From Acidimicrobiales bacterium (lineage in GTDB: Bacteria; Actinomycetota; Acidimicrobiia; Acidimicrobiales; Poriferisodalaceae), in the NCBI GenBank assembly GCA_020439485.1, contig JAGQSP010000107.1, positions 1 through 5,385 on the forward strand: 5,385 nt of DNA, written 5' to 3'. Shown piece after piece: positions 1 to 5,385 of the stretch. Made by a program: the position numbers and the translations under genes. The notes under the pieces are model-generated. The model had not been told where the DNA came from and ran no database searches. It saw nothing but the letters and a program-made list of their open reading frames with translations. Position 1 is the stretch's first letter. Every line of letters starts with the position of its first letter.

Positions 1-279
1 ATGCAGGCCATCGGTTGCCTGGGCATGCGGGCGTGCCACACCGACAACTGCCCGGTGGGAATCGCCACCCAACAAGAACACCTGAGGGCACGTCTCGATG
101 TCGAACAATCGGCAGCGCAGCTAGCCAGTTTCTTGACCTCGTCGGTCGAGCTGATGAAGGTGCTGGCCCGCGCTTGCGGCCACGACAGCCTCAGCGACTT
201 CGAAGCGAGCGACCTGACGACCTTCGACCGCGACATGCACTTCCTGACTGGCATCGCCTTCGGTGGGGTCGGGATCTGA
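1..279 (+). CDS. FMN-binding glutamate synthase family protein, C-terminal fragment (5' truncated)
   Basis: This is the tail of a glutamate synthase large-subunit-like FMN/iron-sulfur domain, the domain that in GltB-type enzymes makes glutamate from 2-oxoglutarate and ammonia on FMN. Seen: the first 17 residues hold three cysteines, C6, C12 and C17 (C-x5-C-x4-C), followed by PVGIATQ. This matches the spacing of the 3Fe-4S cysteines and the CPVG(I/V)ATQ signature of the family. The remaining ~70 residues are the usual helical end of the domain. The first codon is ATG, but the cluster motif lies deep inside the family's proteins, so the gene almost certainly begins upstream of the window and this Met is internal. 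It ends at TGA 277-279. It could be a full GltB or a stand-alone FMN-binding glutamate synthase family protein. There is no C-terminal GltB beta-helix domain after the FMN domain, which favours the stand-alone type. The gap to the next gene is 43 bp. Confidence 0.88.
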   Translation: MQAIGCLGMRACHTDNCPVGIATQQEHLRARLDVEQSAAQLASFLTSSVELMKVLARACGHDSLSDFEASDLTTFDRDMHFLTGIAFGGVGI

Positions 280-322
280 GACGATCGGGAAGGCACGACC
301 GGCCTAGGTTGTTTCTAGATCC

Positions 323-1321
323 ATGTCACCGAACTCGATGCCGCGAAATGCCCGAGCCGAAGCACGCGAGGTGGTGGGCCCGCAGTTCGAGCCGGCCGTT
401 CTGGAACCATCACCGCCTGCTGTGGGCATCGGCCCACACTTCGCCGACGACCCCGTCGCCGTGCACGGTGGGCGCCTGACGACGTTGTCTCCCACCGGGG
501 CACCGGGAACTGTTTCGTGGAACCAGTTCGTCGAGACCAGGCCCGACCTGGCCAACTGGGTCAGCCGGCGTTGGCTTGGCGGAACCCGCCGATTGCCGCC
601 GGTGCCCGACTCTCTCGTCACCACCCGCCTCGCGCTTCACCGCCTGGCGGCCTACGTGATCGCACCGGCTCGCCACGCCGCCAACGGGAAATTCGGCCTG
701 CGGTGGACACTGGACGGGTTCGGCACCCCCTTCTTCGGCGAAGACCGTCAAATTCGGGTCGCGGGCAACATGCTCATCGACCAACGGGGTGCCAGCGTGG
801 CCGAGGTCGAGATGACCAGCCTCGCCGCTGCGGCCAACTTCCTGGGTACCGACATCGATCCCGATACCGCCGCCGAACACGACAGCCCACCGGTTGGCGA
901 CGTCGACGAGGTGCTCGACATCGACCCCGCGGCCGCCGATTTTCTGGGCCAGTGGTACGGCATGGCGTTTGCGGCTCTGGAGGCGCTGCGAGCCGACAGC
1001 GACACCGTCGACCCGAGCCGCCCCCAGCTGTGGCCTGGTCACTTCGACCCCGCAATCGAGGCGGGCGACGAGAATCACCGGGCCAGCTATGGGGCCTCGC
1101 CAGGCGACCAGAGCATCGAGGAGCCCTACCTGTACGTGTCGGCGTGGTGGCCAGACCGGCTCGATCTGGACACGTCAGACCCATTCTGGAACGCACCCGG
1201 TTTCGCCGGCCGAGTGTTGCGCGTCGCAGACTTCGACGGCGAAGACCACGTCGAGGTAGCCCTGCAGTTCTGGTCTGCCACCCGTGATGCGCTCGACGCC
1301 ACCGCGGTGAGCAACCCATGA
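323..1321 (+). CDS. Conserved actinobacterial protein of unknown function, first gene of the selenoprotein operon
   Basis: A soluble-looking 332-residue protein with no signal peptide or membrane segment. I do not recognise a characterised domain. It resembles, from memory, a conserved hypothetical family found in actinobacteria. Likely conserved blocks are GFGTPFFGEDRQIRVAG (132-148), LWPGHFD (236-242), YGASPGD (256-262), EPYLYV (267-272) and DPFWN (286-290). The clustered His, Asp and aromatic residues in the C-terminal third could form a binding or catalytic site, but no mechanism can be assigned. An in-frame TAG at 305-307 makes ATG 323 the earliest ATG. ATG 338 is an alternative, and neither has a good Shine-Dalgarno sequence. 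The stop (TGA 1319-1321) overlaps the start of the seleno-peroxiredoxin gene as ATGA, so the two are probably translationally coupled. The gene is confident; its function is unknown. Confidence 0.85.
   Translation: MSPNSMPRNARAEAREVVGPQFEPAVLEPSPPAVGIGPHFADDPVAVHGGRLTTLSPTGAPGTVSWNQFVETRPDLANWVSRRWLGGTRRLPPVPDSLVTTRLALHRLAAYVIAPARHAANGKFGLRWTLDGFGTPFFGEDRQIRVAGNMLIDQRGASVAEVEMTSLAAAANFLGTDIDPDTAAEHDSPPVGDVDEVLDIDPAAADFLGQWYGMAFAALEALRADSDTVDPSRPQLWPGHFDPAIEAGDENHRASYGASPGDQSIEEPYLYVSAWWPDRLDLDTSDPFWNAPGFAGRVLRVADFDGEDHVEVALQFWSATRDALDATAVSNP
1306..1311 (+). promoter_or_regulatory. Ribosome binding site for the selenoprotein start at 1318
   Basis: GGTGAG lies six bases before ATG 1318, inside the last codons of the upstream gene. 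It pairs with the GGTGA-complementary part of the 16S rRNA tail. It matters because it supports starting the peroxiredoxin-like gene at 1318, upstream of the in-frame TGA, rather than at GTG 1468. Confidence 0.5.
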
Positions 1322-1848
1322 TCGAAATAGGCGACCGCGTCGGCGATGCGGTGCTGTTCGACAGCTCGGGACACAGTCGCTCACTGGCGGAGCTGACCTC
1401 ACGCCGAACGCTGCTGATCTTCCATCGCCACCTGATGTGACTGCCGTGCCAAGAGCACCTGATCGCCGTGAGCGATCGTCTGGAACACTTCGCCGAAGTA
1501 GGCGTAATGGCGGTTACGTTTGCCGAGCCCGAGCGGTTGGCCGCCCACGAACAACACCTGGGGATCGGGTTCCCGGTCTATGCCGACCCTGGACGTGAGC
1601 TATACGGCCGCTTTGGGCTCGGCAGGGGCAGCGTCGCAGACATCTGGAACGTGGGAACGCTGAAGCTGTATGCGCGGCTGCTGCGAAGCGGGCGGCGTCT
1701 GCGCAGGCCGACCGAGGACACGCGTCAGCTGGGCGGCGATTTCGTTGTCGACGCCGACGGCACGCTGGTGTGGGGCCACTGGCCCCGGTCGCCAGACGAC
1801 AGGCCCAGCGTCGATGACCTGATAGCTGCGGTACGGACGGCCAGATGA
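1318..1848 (+). CDS. Peroxiredoxin-like selenoprotein (AhpC/TSA-type thioredoxin fold) with a UxxC active site
   Basis: A 176-residue thioredoxin-fold protein of the peroxiredoxin-like AhpC/TSA class (the AhpC-TSA_2, Prx-like2 or SelL-related branch), presumably a thiol or peroxide oxidoreductase in the cytoplasm. The frame runs from ATG 1318 to TGA 1846-1848 and has one internal TGA at codon 41. Order: N-terminal strand/helix (IEIGDRVGDAVLFDSSG), the strand LLIFHRHLM (32-40), Sec41-L-P-Cys44, then QEHL. Cys homologues typically read F-x-R-H-x-x-C-x-x-C here, so the TGA falls on the catalytic Cys. Downstream family features are intact: VYADPGRELYGRFGL (87-100), GGDFVVDADG (139-148) and DDRPSV (160-165). 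The start overlaps the previous stop as ATGA, and the stop overlaps the next start as ATGA. With the TGA read as a stop, only a 40-residue stub would be made, and coupling to the next gene would be lost. Alternatives are a nonsense mutation or a base-call error replacing TGC or TGT. The hairpin after the TGA favours Sec. Confidence 0.85.
1438..1440 (+). other. In-frame TGA predicted to encode selenocysteine (Sec41)
   Basis: This TGA is codon 41 of the frame opened at ATG 1318. It replaces the first cysteine of the family's redox motif, with Cys44 three residues on, giving Sec-Leu-Pro-Cys. Three other genes in the window end in TGA (277-279, 1319-1321, 1846-1848) and tryptophan is written TGG, so TGA is a stop by default here. 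A context-specific recoding signal follows directly. Confidence 0.85.
1438..1478 (+). promoter_or_regulatory. Predicted bacterial SECIS element (TGA plus downstream stem-loop)
   Basis: GATCGC at 1461-1466 pairs perfectly with GCGATC at 1472-1477, and U1460-G1478 can add a wobble pair. The apical loop is CGTGA (1467-1471), five bases with a GU. Twenty-six bases separate the end of the TGA from the loop, within the roughly 16-37 base range known for bacterial SECIS elements, which bind SelB just after the UGA. The lower stem is weak: C1458-C1459 could pair with G1482-G1483 only across a bulge. The element lies inside the coding sequence, as in other bacteria. It was identified by eye; no folding energy was calculated. 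Confidence 0.72.
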
Positions 1849-2453
1849 TCGACGCCCTCCTTCGCTCGGCCTATGCGCCGGCGGCCACCACCGTTGGTCG
1901 CTGGCTGCACCGCCGATCGGTGCGACCGGCCCAACTGACCGTCGCCGGCCTGCTGCTTGGACTTGGCGCAGCCGCCGCAGCCGCGGTCGGGTTGTGGCTG
2001 GTGGCGTTGGCTGCGCTGCTGGTCTCGAGGGTGTTCGACGGACTCGACGGTGCCGTCGCGCGCCTCGAACGCACGTCGGCCGCGGGCGCCTTCGCCGACC
2101 TGGTGGCCGACTTCGTCGTCTACTCGGGGTTCGTGGTGGCAATCGCAATCCGCGTACCCGACGCTCGCCTGGCATCGGTGGTGTTGCTGGCGGCCTACTG
2201 CGTTTCGGTAACCGCGTTCTTGTCGTGGGGGTCGCTGACAGCGAACTCCGCCAGGGGTGGCGGCCTGGAGATCGCCGACGATCGCACCGTGCGCTTCGTG
2301 TCGGGGCTGGCCGAGGGATTCGAGACCATCGTTGCCTACTCGCTGGTGTGCCTGCTGCCCCAACACGCGACCACGATCTTGTGGATATTCGCCGGCATGG
2401 TGTGGTTCACGGCCGCGCAACGGACCGTGTTCGGGCTCCGCGAGCTGTCCTAG
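1845..2453 (+). CDS. CDP-alcohol phosphatidyltransferase family membrane protein
   Basis: A 202-residue integral membrane enzyme that would transfer a phosphatidyl (or related) group from a CDP-linked donor to an alcohol in phospholipid synthesis. The family signature is clear: D65-G-L-D68-G69-A-V-A72-R73, then G81-x3-D85-x3-D89. The four aspartates are the expected metal-binding and catalytic residues. Between A-R and G there are seven residues rather than the common eight. About five or six hydrophobic segments are visible, roughly at 30-62 (two), 88-105, 108-125 and 155-195. The stretch GLAEGFETI (about 152-160) resembles a conserved block in some members of the family. The acceptor (glycerophosphate, inositol phosphate, serine or other) cannot be told. 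It starts on the ATGA shared with the selenoprotein stop and has only a weak Shine-Dalgarno, so translation likely depends on readthrough of the upstream gene. Its TAG stop shares CTAG with the facing gene. Confidence 0.88.
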   Translation: MIDALLRSAYAPAATTVGRWLHRRSVRPAQLTVAGLLLGLGAAAAAAVGLWLVALAALLVSRVFDGLDGAVARLERTSAAGAFADLVADFVVYSGFVVAIAIRVPDARLASVVLLAAYCVSVTAFLSWGSLTANSARGGGLEIADDRTVRFVSGLAEGFETIVAYSLVCLLPQHATTILWIFAGMVWFTAAQRTVFGLRELS

Positions 2454-3910
2454 CCGGCGGTTCGAGGCTTGTCGATCGAGCGGAGCACGGTCAACAACCT
2501 CGAGCTGAGGCGGGTGACCTTGGGGTCGAAGTACCGGGCCCTCAGCACTTCATCGGCCGCTCGGCTGGGACCCTCGGAAAAGGTCGGGTAGGCGTGAACG
2601 GCCGAGGACACGTCGTCGACCCTCGCTCGCTGACGGATCCAGGCGACGATCTCGGCGATGCTCTCGCCCGCAGCCGGACCCACGATGGTCGCCCCGACCA
2701 GCCTGCGCTTGGGGTCGGCGACCAACTCGACCCATCCTTCGGTCGACGAGTGCGTGATAGCCCGGTCCAACTTGGAATGATCGAACCGCTGCACAACGGC
2801 CTTGCCAGGCCATCGAAGCTCGGCCATCGATGCGTCGATACCTACTCTGGCGACCTCAGGGTCGGTGAAGACCGCCCACGGAATCGATTCGCTGTCGAAG
2901 CGGCGACGGGTGCGCAGCATCGAGTTCGTCACAACCAGCCGGGCTTGATTGGCCGCAACATGGGTGAAAGGCATCAGGCCGGTGACGTCGCCTGCCGCAA
3001 AGATGCGGTCGCCCGTGGTCGCCATGAGGTCGTCAACCAACACATGGCCACGCGGCCCCACCTGCACGCCCACGTCCTCGAGACCGAGGCCGGACGTGTT
3101 GGGTGTGCGCCCCGCCGCCACCAGGACCCGATCGAACTCGACCCGCCGCCCGTCGTCGAGGGTGGCCACAGAACCCGACCCCGCGGCCGCCACGGAAACA
3201 ACCCGGGCACCGGTCAACACGCGCATCCCCTCGGCAGCGAAGCGATCGGCCAGCGCCCGCCCGACGTCTGCATGTTCACCGGGCAGAAGGTGCCCGAGAG
3301 CCTCGACCAGCGTGACGCTGGAGCCCAGCCGGGCGAAGGCTTGTCCCAGCTCGCAGCCAATCGGACCGCCACCCAGAACCAGCAGCCTCGTGGGCAACGA
3401 GTCGAGATCCCAGACGGTGTCAGAGGTCAGCGGTTCTGCCGAAGCCAACCCCTCTATGGCCGGAACCATCGGTCGAGACCCGGTGGCGACGAGCGCAGCG
3501 CGGAAGCGAACAACTCGCTCACCCACCTGAACCTGACCCGGGGCGACGAAGCGGCCCCTGCCACTCACCACCTCGACCCCGTTGGCTGCCAGGCGCTCGG
3601 GCGAGTCGTGGGGCTCGATCGCTTTTCTGGTCGCGTGGACGTATCGCATGACCCGAGCGAAGTCGACCGCCGGCTCCGGCAAGTCGACTCCAAAGCTGGA
3701 AGCGGTACGGGCCGATTGCGCCGCGGCTGCAGCCGCCAGGAGCGCCTTCGATGGGACACACCCGGTCCACAGACAGTCGCCACCGGTGCGGTCGGCTTCG
3801 ATCAGCATCGCTCGCCCGCCCATGCCTGCGACTCCCAGGGTCGCTACCAGACCCGCCGTGCCACCTCCGATTGCCACCAGGTCGTACCGAGCGTCGTTCG
3901 ATCTCTTCAC
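2450..3910 (-). CDS. FAD-dependent pyridine nucleotide-disulfide oxidoreductase (dihydrolipoamide dehydrogenase/mercuric reductase-like)
   Basis: A 486-residue class I flavoprotein disulfide reductase, the usual size for the family. Order: FAD-binding GGGTAG (15-20); redox-active pair C46-L-W-T-G-C51 followed by VPSK; ATGSRP (142-147); NAD(P)-binding GGGPIG (180-185) ending at acidic E203, which suggests NADH over NADPH; second FAD motif FAAGD (304-308); and the dimerisation domain with H439-AYPTFS-E446, the His/Glu pair that serves the partner active site. All catalytic residues are present. It lacks the N-terminal metal-binding domain and C-terminal Cys pair of true MerA. No 2-oxoacid dehydrogenase subunits lie nearby, so a housekeeping Lpd is not supported and the substrate is unknown. 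The start chosen is GTG at 3908-3910, with GAGGTGG upstream. GTG at 3956-3958 would add 16 residues but has no visible Shine-Dalgarno. The gene converges on the operon with a 4-bp overlap. Confidence 0.9.
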   Translation of the reverse strand: MKRSNDARYDLVAIGGGTAGLVATLGVAGMGGRAMLIEADRTGGDCLWTGCVPSKALLAAAAAAQSARTASSFGVDLPEPAVDFARVMRYVHATRKAIEPHDSPERLAANGVEVVSGRGRFVAPGQVQVGERVVRFRAALVATGSRPMVPAIEGLASAEPLTSDTVWDLDSLPTRLLVLGGGPIGCELGQAFARLGSSVTLVEALGHLLPGEHADVGRALADRFAAEGMRVLTGARVVSVAAAGSGSVATLDDGRRVEFDRVLVAAGRTPNTSGLGLEDVGVQVGPRGHVLVDDLMATTGDRIFAAGDVTGLMPFTHVAANQARLVVTNSMLRTRRRFDSESIPWAVFTDPEVARVGIDASMAELRWPGKAVVQRFDHSKLDRAITHSSTEGWVELVADPKRRLVGATIVGPAAGESIAEIVAWIRQRARVDDVSSAVHAYPTFSEGPSRAADEVLRARYFDPKVTRLSSRLLTVLRSIDKPRTAG

Positions 3911-3920
3911 ACACTCGAAA

Positions 3921-3927
3921 CCACCTC
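3921..3927 (-). promoter_or_regulatory. Ribosome binding site deciding the disulfide reductase start
   Basis: On the minus strand GAGGTGG ends ten bases before GTG 3910. This is why 3910 is preferred over the longer GTG start at 3958. The shorter protein also begins about eight residues before the first FAD strand, as is normal for the family. Confidence 0.5.
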
Positions 3928-4000
3928 GGGCGCAGATAGCTTCCCTGAGCCCTTCCACACAGGCAGCACGGCATCCGACGCGCGGTGCGGCTTCTGCAGT

Positions 4001-4009
4001 TGCTACGTT
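4001..4009 (+). promoter_or_regulatory. Possible extended -10 promoter for the acyl-CoA synthetase gene
   Basis: TGC followed by TACGTT (TGn-TAnnnT) sits in the 134-bp divergent gap, about 35 bases before GTG 4045. It would start transcription near 4016, leaving a short leader that contains the ribosome binding site. No convincing -35 hexamer is visible around 3981-3986. A short motif like this arises by chance, so confidence is low. The rest of the gap shows no clear operator or minus-strand promoter. Confidence 0.25.
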
Positions 4010-4033
4010 CGCGAGATCCGTCAGGCAGCCAAC

Positions 4034-4038
4034 AGGAG
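4034..4038 (+). promoter_or_regulatory. Ribosome binding site for the acyl-CoA synthetase gene
   Basis: AGGAG lies six bases before GTG 4045, an ideal distance. It favours this GTG over the in-frame ATG at 4102, which has no comparable site. Confidence 0.7.
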
Positions 4039-4044
4039 TTCAGC

Positions 4045-5385
4045 GTGTCGAGTGCATCTGATCCGATCGACTTCGAGCCATCCTCCGAGGCCCTTGCCTC
4101 GATGACGACCTCGAGACCGTCGGGGTGGGGCCCGGTGCGGGCCTACGACTGGCTCGACCATCACGCCGCGAATCGTCCCGCCAAGGAAGCGGTTCGCGAC
4201 CTGGGCACCGACCGCAGCTTCACCTACGCCGACCTGGATCGTCGCGCCGATGCCCTGGCCGGATACTTCGGCTCGTTGGGCATCGGGCGGGGCGACCGTG
4301 TGGCCGTGCTGGCCCACAACGGTGTCGAGTATTTCGACATCCAGTTCGCGTGCGCCCGCACGGGGTCGATCTGTGTGTTGCTCAACTGGCGTCTCACCGT
4401 CAGCGAGCTCGAGTACATCATCAACGACAGCTCACCGATGCTGCTGATCCACGACGAGTCGTTCGCCGACTCTGCAAACGAGCTTCAGCGACTGTGCTCG
4501 ATCGATTCCCTGCTCGAGATCGACGGCGGCAAACCCGATAGCGCATACGAGCGCGCGCTTGGCGAAGCGACGGGCGCCGAGCTTCAAAGGGCGGCCCTGA
4601 CCCACGACGATGTCATCACCATCATGTACACGTCTGGCACCACGGGGCTGCCGAAGGGGGCGATGATCACCCACGGGATGAACTTCTGGAATTGCGTCAA
4701 CTTGGGCATCCCGGCGGGCATCGGAGTCGACACCGTTCACCTGAACATCCTTCCGCTGTTCCACACCGGTGGTTTGAATTGCTACAGCAACCCGGTGCTG
4801 CACGCGGGCGGCACGGTTGTGATTCTGAAGACGTTCGATCCGGCCGAGACACTGCAGGTGTTGGGCGACCCAGCTCAGGGCATCACCCACTTCTTTGCGG
4901 TGCCGGCGCCGTACCAGTTCATGATGCAGCACCCAGACTTCGAGACCACCGATCTCAGTCGGCTGCGAATCGCGGGTGTGGGCGGGGCACCCTGCGCTCT
5001 GGCGATCATGGAGGCCTGGACCGAACGAGGTGTGCTGCTGGCGCAGGGTTTTGGTATGACCGAGACCAGCCCGGCGTGCATCTTCTTGGACCCGGGCGAC
5101 GCGTTGCGCAAGATCGGTTCGACCGGCAAGGCGCTGATGCACACCGAGTTCCGCATCGTCGACGACGACGGCAACGACTGCGGCCCAGACCAGGTTGGCG
5201 AGTTGTGGGTGGCAGGGCCCAACATCACCCCCGGCTACTGGAACAAACCCGAGGCCACTGCCAAGGCGTTCGAGGGGCGCTGGCTGAAGACGGGCGATGC
5301 TGCACGGATGGACGACGAGGGTTTCGTGTACATAGTCGATCGCTGGAAGGACATGTACATCTCGGGCGGCGAGAACGTGTACCCG
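4045..5385 (+). CDS. AMP-forming fatty acyl-CoA synthetase (ANL superfamily), 3' truncated
   Basis: Activates a carboxylic acid, probably a fatty acid, with ATP to an acyl-adenylate and then transfers it to CoA. The 447 visible residues include the P-loop YTSGTTGLPKG (195-205), PLFHTGG in the middle of the N-domain, the adenine-binding GFGMTETSP (335-343), TGD with ribose-binding D418, the hinge region D432-R-W-K435-D436, and GGENVYP (441-447). The window ends there, so most of the C-terminal lid with the catalytic lysine is missing; full-length relatives have about 500-550 residues. About 30 low-complexity residues precede the domain (it begins near VRAYDWLDHHA). The start is GTG 4045, with AGGAG six bases upstream. 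The gene is divergent from the disulfide reductase across 134 bp. Exact substrate (medium or long-chain fatty acid, or another acid) cannot be told. GGENVYP is typical of FadD-like and related ligases. Confidence 0.92.
   Translation, partial: MSSASDPIDFEPSSEALASMTTSRPSGWGPVRAYDWLDHHAANRPAKEAVRDLGTDRSFTYADLDRRADALAGYFGSLGIGRGDRVAVLAHNGVEYFDIQFACARTGSICVLLNWRLTVSELEYIINDSSPMLLIHDESFADSANELQRLCSIDSLLEIDGGKPDSAYERALGEATGAELQRAALTHDDVITIMYTSGTTGLPKGAMITHGMNFWNCVNLGIPAGIGVDTVHLNILPLFHTGGLNCYSNPVLHAGGTVVILKTFDPAETLQVLGDPAQGITHFFAVPAPYQFMMQHPDFETTDLSRLRIAGVGGAPCALAIMEAWTERGVLLAQGFGMTETSPACIFLDPGDALRKIGSTGKALMHTEFRIVDDDGNDCGPDQVGELWVAGPNITPGYWNKPEATAKAFEGRWLKTGDAARMDDEGFVYIVDRWKDMYISGGENVYP

Noticed and set aside
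280..322. Possible terminator or promoter in the gap between the glutamate synthase fragment and the operon
   Set aside because: There is no stem followed by a T-run. TAGGTT (305-310) resembles a -10 but has no -35 partner. The upstream gene could simply be co-transcribed with the operon.
410..1078. A 222-codon minus-strand open frame opposite the unknown protein gene
   Set aside because: It shows no recognisable motifs, it overlaps a gene fixed by the ATGA junction, and it looks like a high-GC shadow frame.
1438..1440. TGA reassigned to tryptophan, or a plain nonsense mutation making a pseudogene
   Set aside because: Other genes in the window use TGA as a stop and TGG for Trp, and family members have Cys, not Trp, here. 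The downstream frame is intact, coupled to the next gene, and preceded by a SECIS-like hairpin. A mutation or read error cannot be fully excluded from one sequence.
1446..1458. A second small hairpin, GTGC/GCAC around a CAAGA loop, just after the TGA
   Set aside because: It has only four base pairs, its loop lacks GU, and it is too close to the TGA for a SECIS. It would compete weakly with the stronger 6-bp stem downstream.
1468..1848. A 126-codon gene starting at GTG 1468
   Set aside because: It is the 3' part of the frame that starts at ATG 1318. It would lack the first strand and active site of the fold, has no good ribosome binding site, and its GTG sits in the predicted SECIS loop.
1994..4105. 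A 703-codon open frame on the plus strand running across the phosphatidyltransferase and the whole antisense strand of the disulfide reductase
   Set aside because: Its translation is Arg/Gly/His-rich with no family motifs and lies opposite a gene with complete catalytic signatures. Long antisense open frames are common in high-GC DNA.

Overview
The window reads as chromosomal DNA of a high-GC actinobacterium. Third codon positions are rich in G and C, GTG starts occur, and genes are packed with 4-base overlaps. The second gene also looks like a family I associate with actinobacterial genomes. An uncultured Acidimicrobiia-like lineage is a guess, not something the sequence proves.

Layout. (1) 1-279 (+): the C-terminal end of a GltB-like FMN/iron-sulfur glutamate synthase family protein, cut by the window edge. 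(2) 323-2453 (+): a compact three-gene operon joined by two ATGA stop/start overlaps. It encodes a conserved protein of unknown function, a peroxiredoxin-like thioredoxin-fold protein, and a CDP-alcohol phosphatidyltransferase. (3) 2450-3910 (-): a flavoprotein disulfide reductase of the dihydrolipoamide dehydrogenase/mercuric reductase family. It converges on the operon so tightly that both stop codons lie in one CTAG. (4) A 134-bp divergent intergenic region, 3911-4044. (5) 4045 to the right edge (+): an AMP-forming fatty acyl-CoA synthetase, cut before its last part.

The main result is in the middle operon gene. Its real reading frame starts at 1318, on the ATGA overlap, and contains one in-frame TGA at 1438-1440. 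That TGA sits where this peroxiredoxin-like family carries its catalytic cysteine, giving a U-L-P-C (UxxC) redox motif. A perfect 6-bp hairpin with a GU-containing 5-nt loop begins 19-20 bases after the TGA, as expected for a bacterial SECIS element. Other genes here use TGA as a normal stop, so general TGA reassignment is unlikely. I read the gene as a selenoprotein. A conventional gene caller would cut it to a 126-residue piece starting at GTG 1468, inside the hairpin loop, and lose the active site.

Working together: the two ATGA overlaps imply that the unknown protein, the selenoprotein and the membrane lipid enzyme are co-translated. The facing disulfide reductase is also a thiol-redox enzyme, but a functional link is speculation. 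No RNA genes, mobile elements, CRISPR arrays or clear intrinsic terminators were seen.
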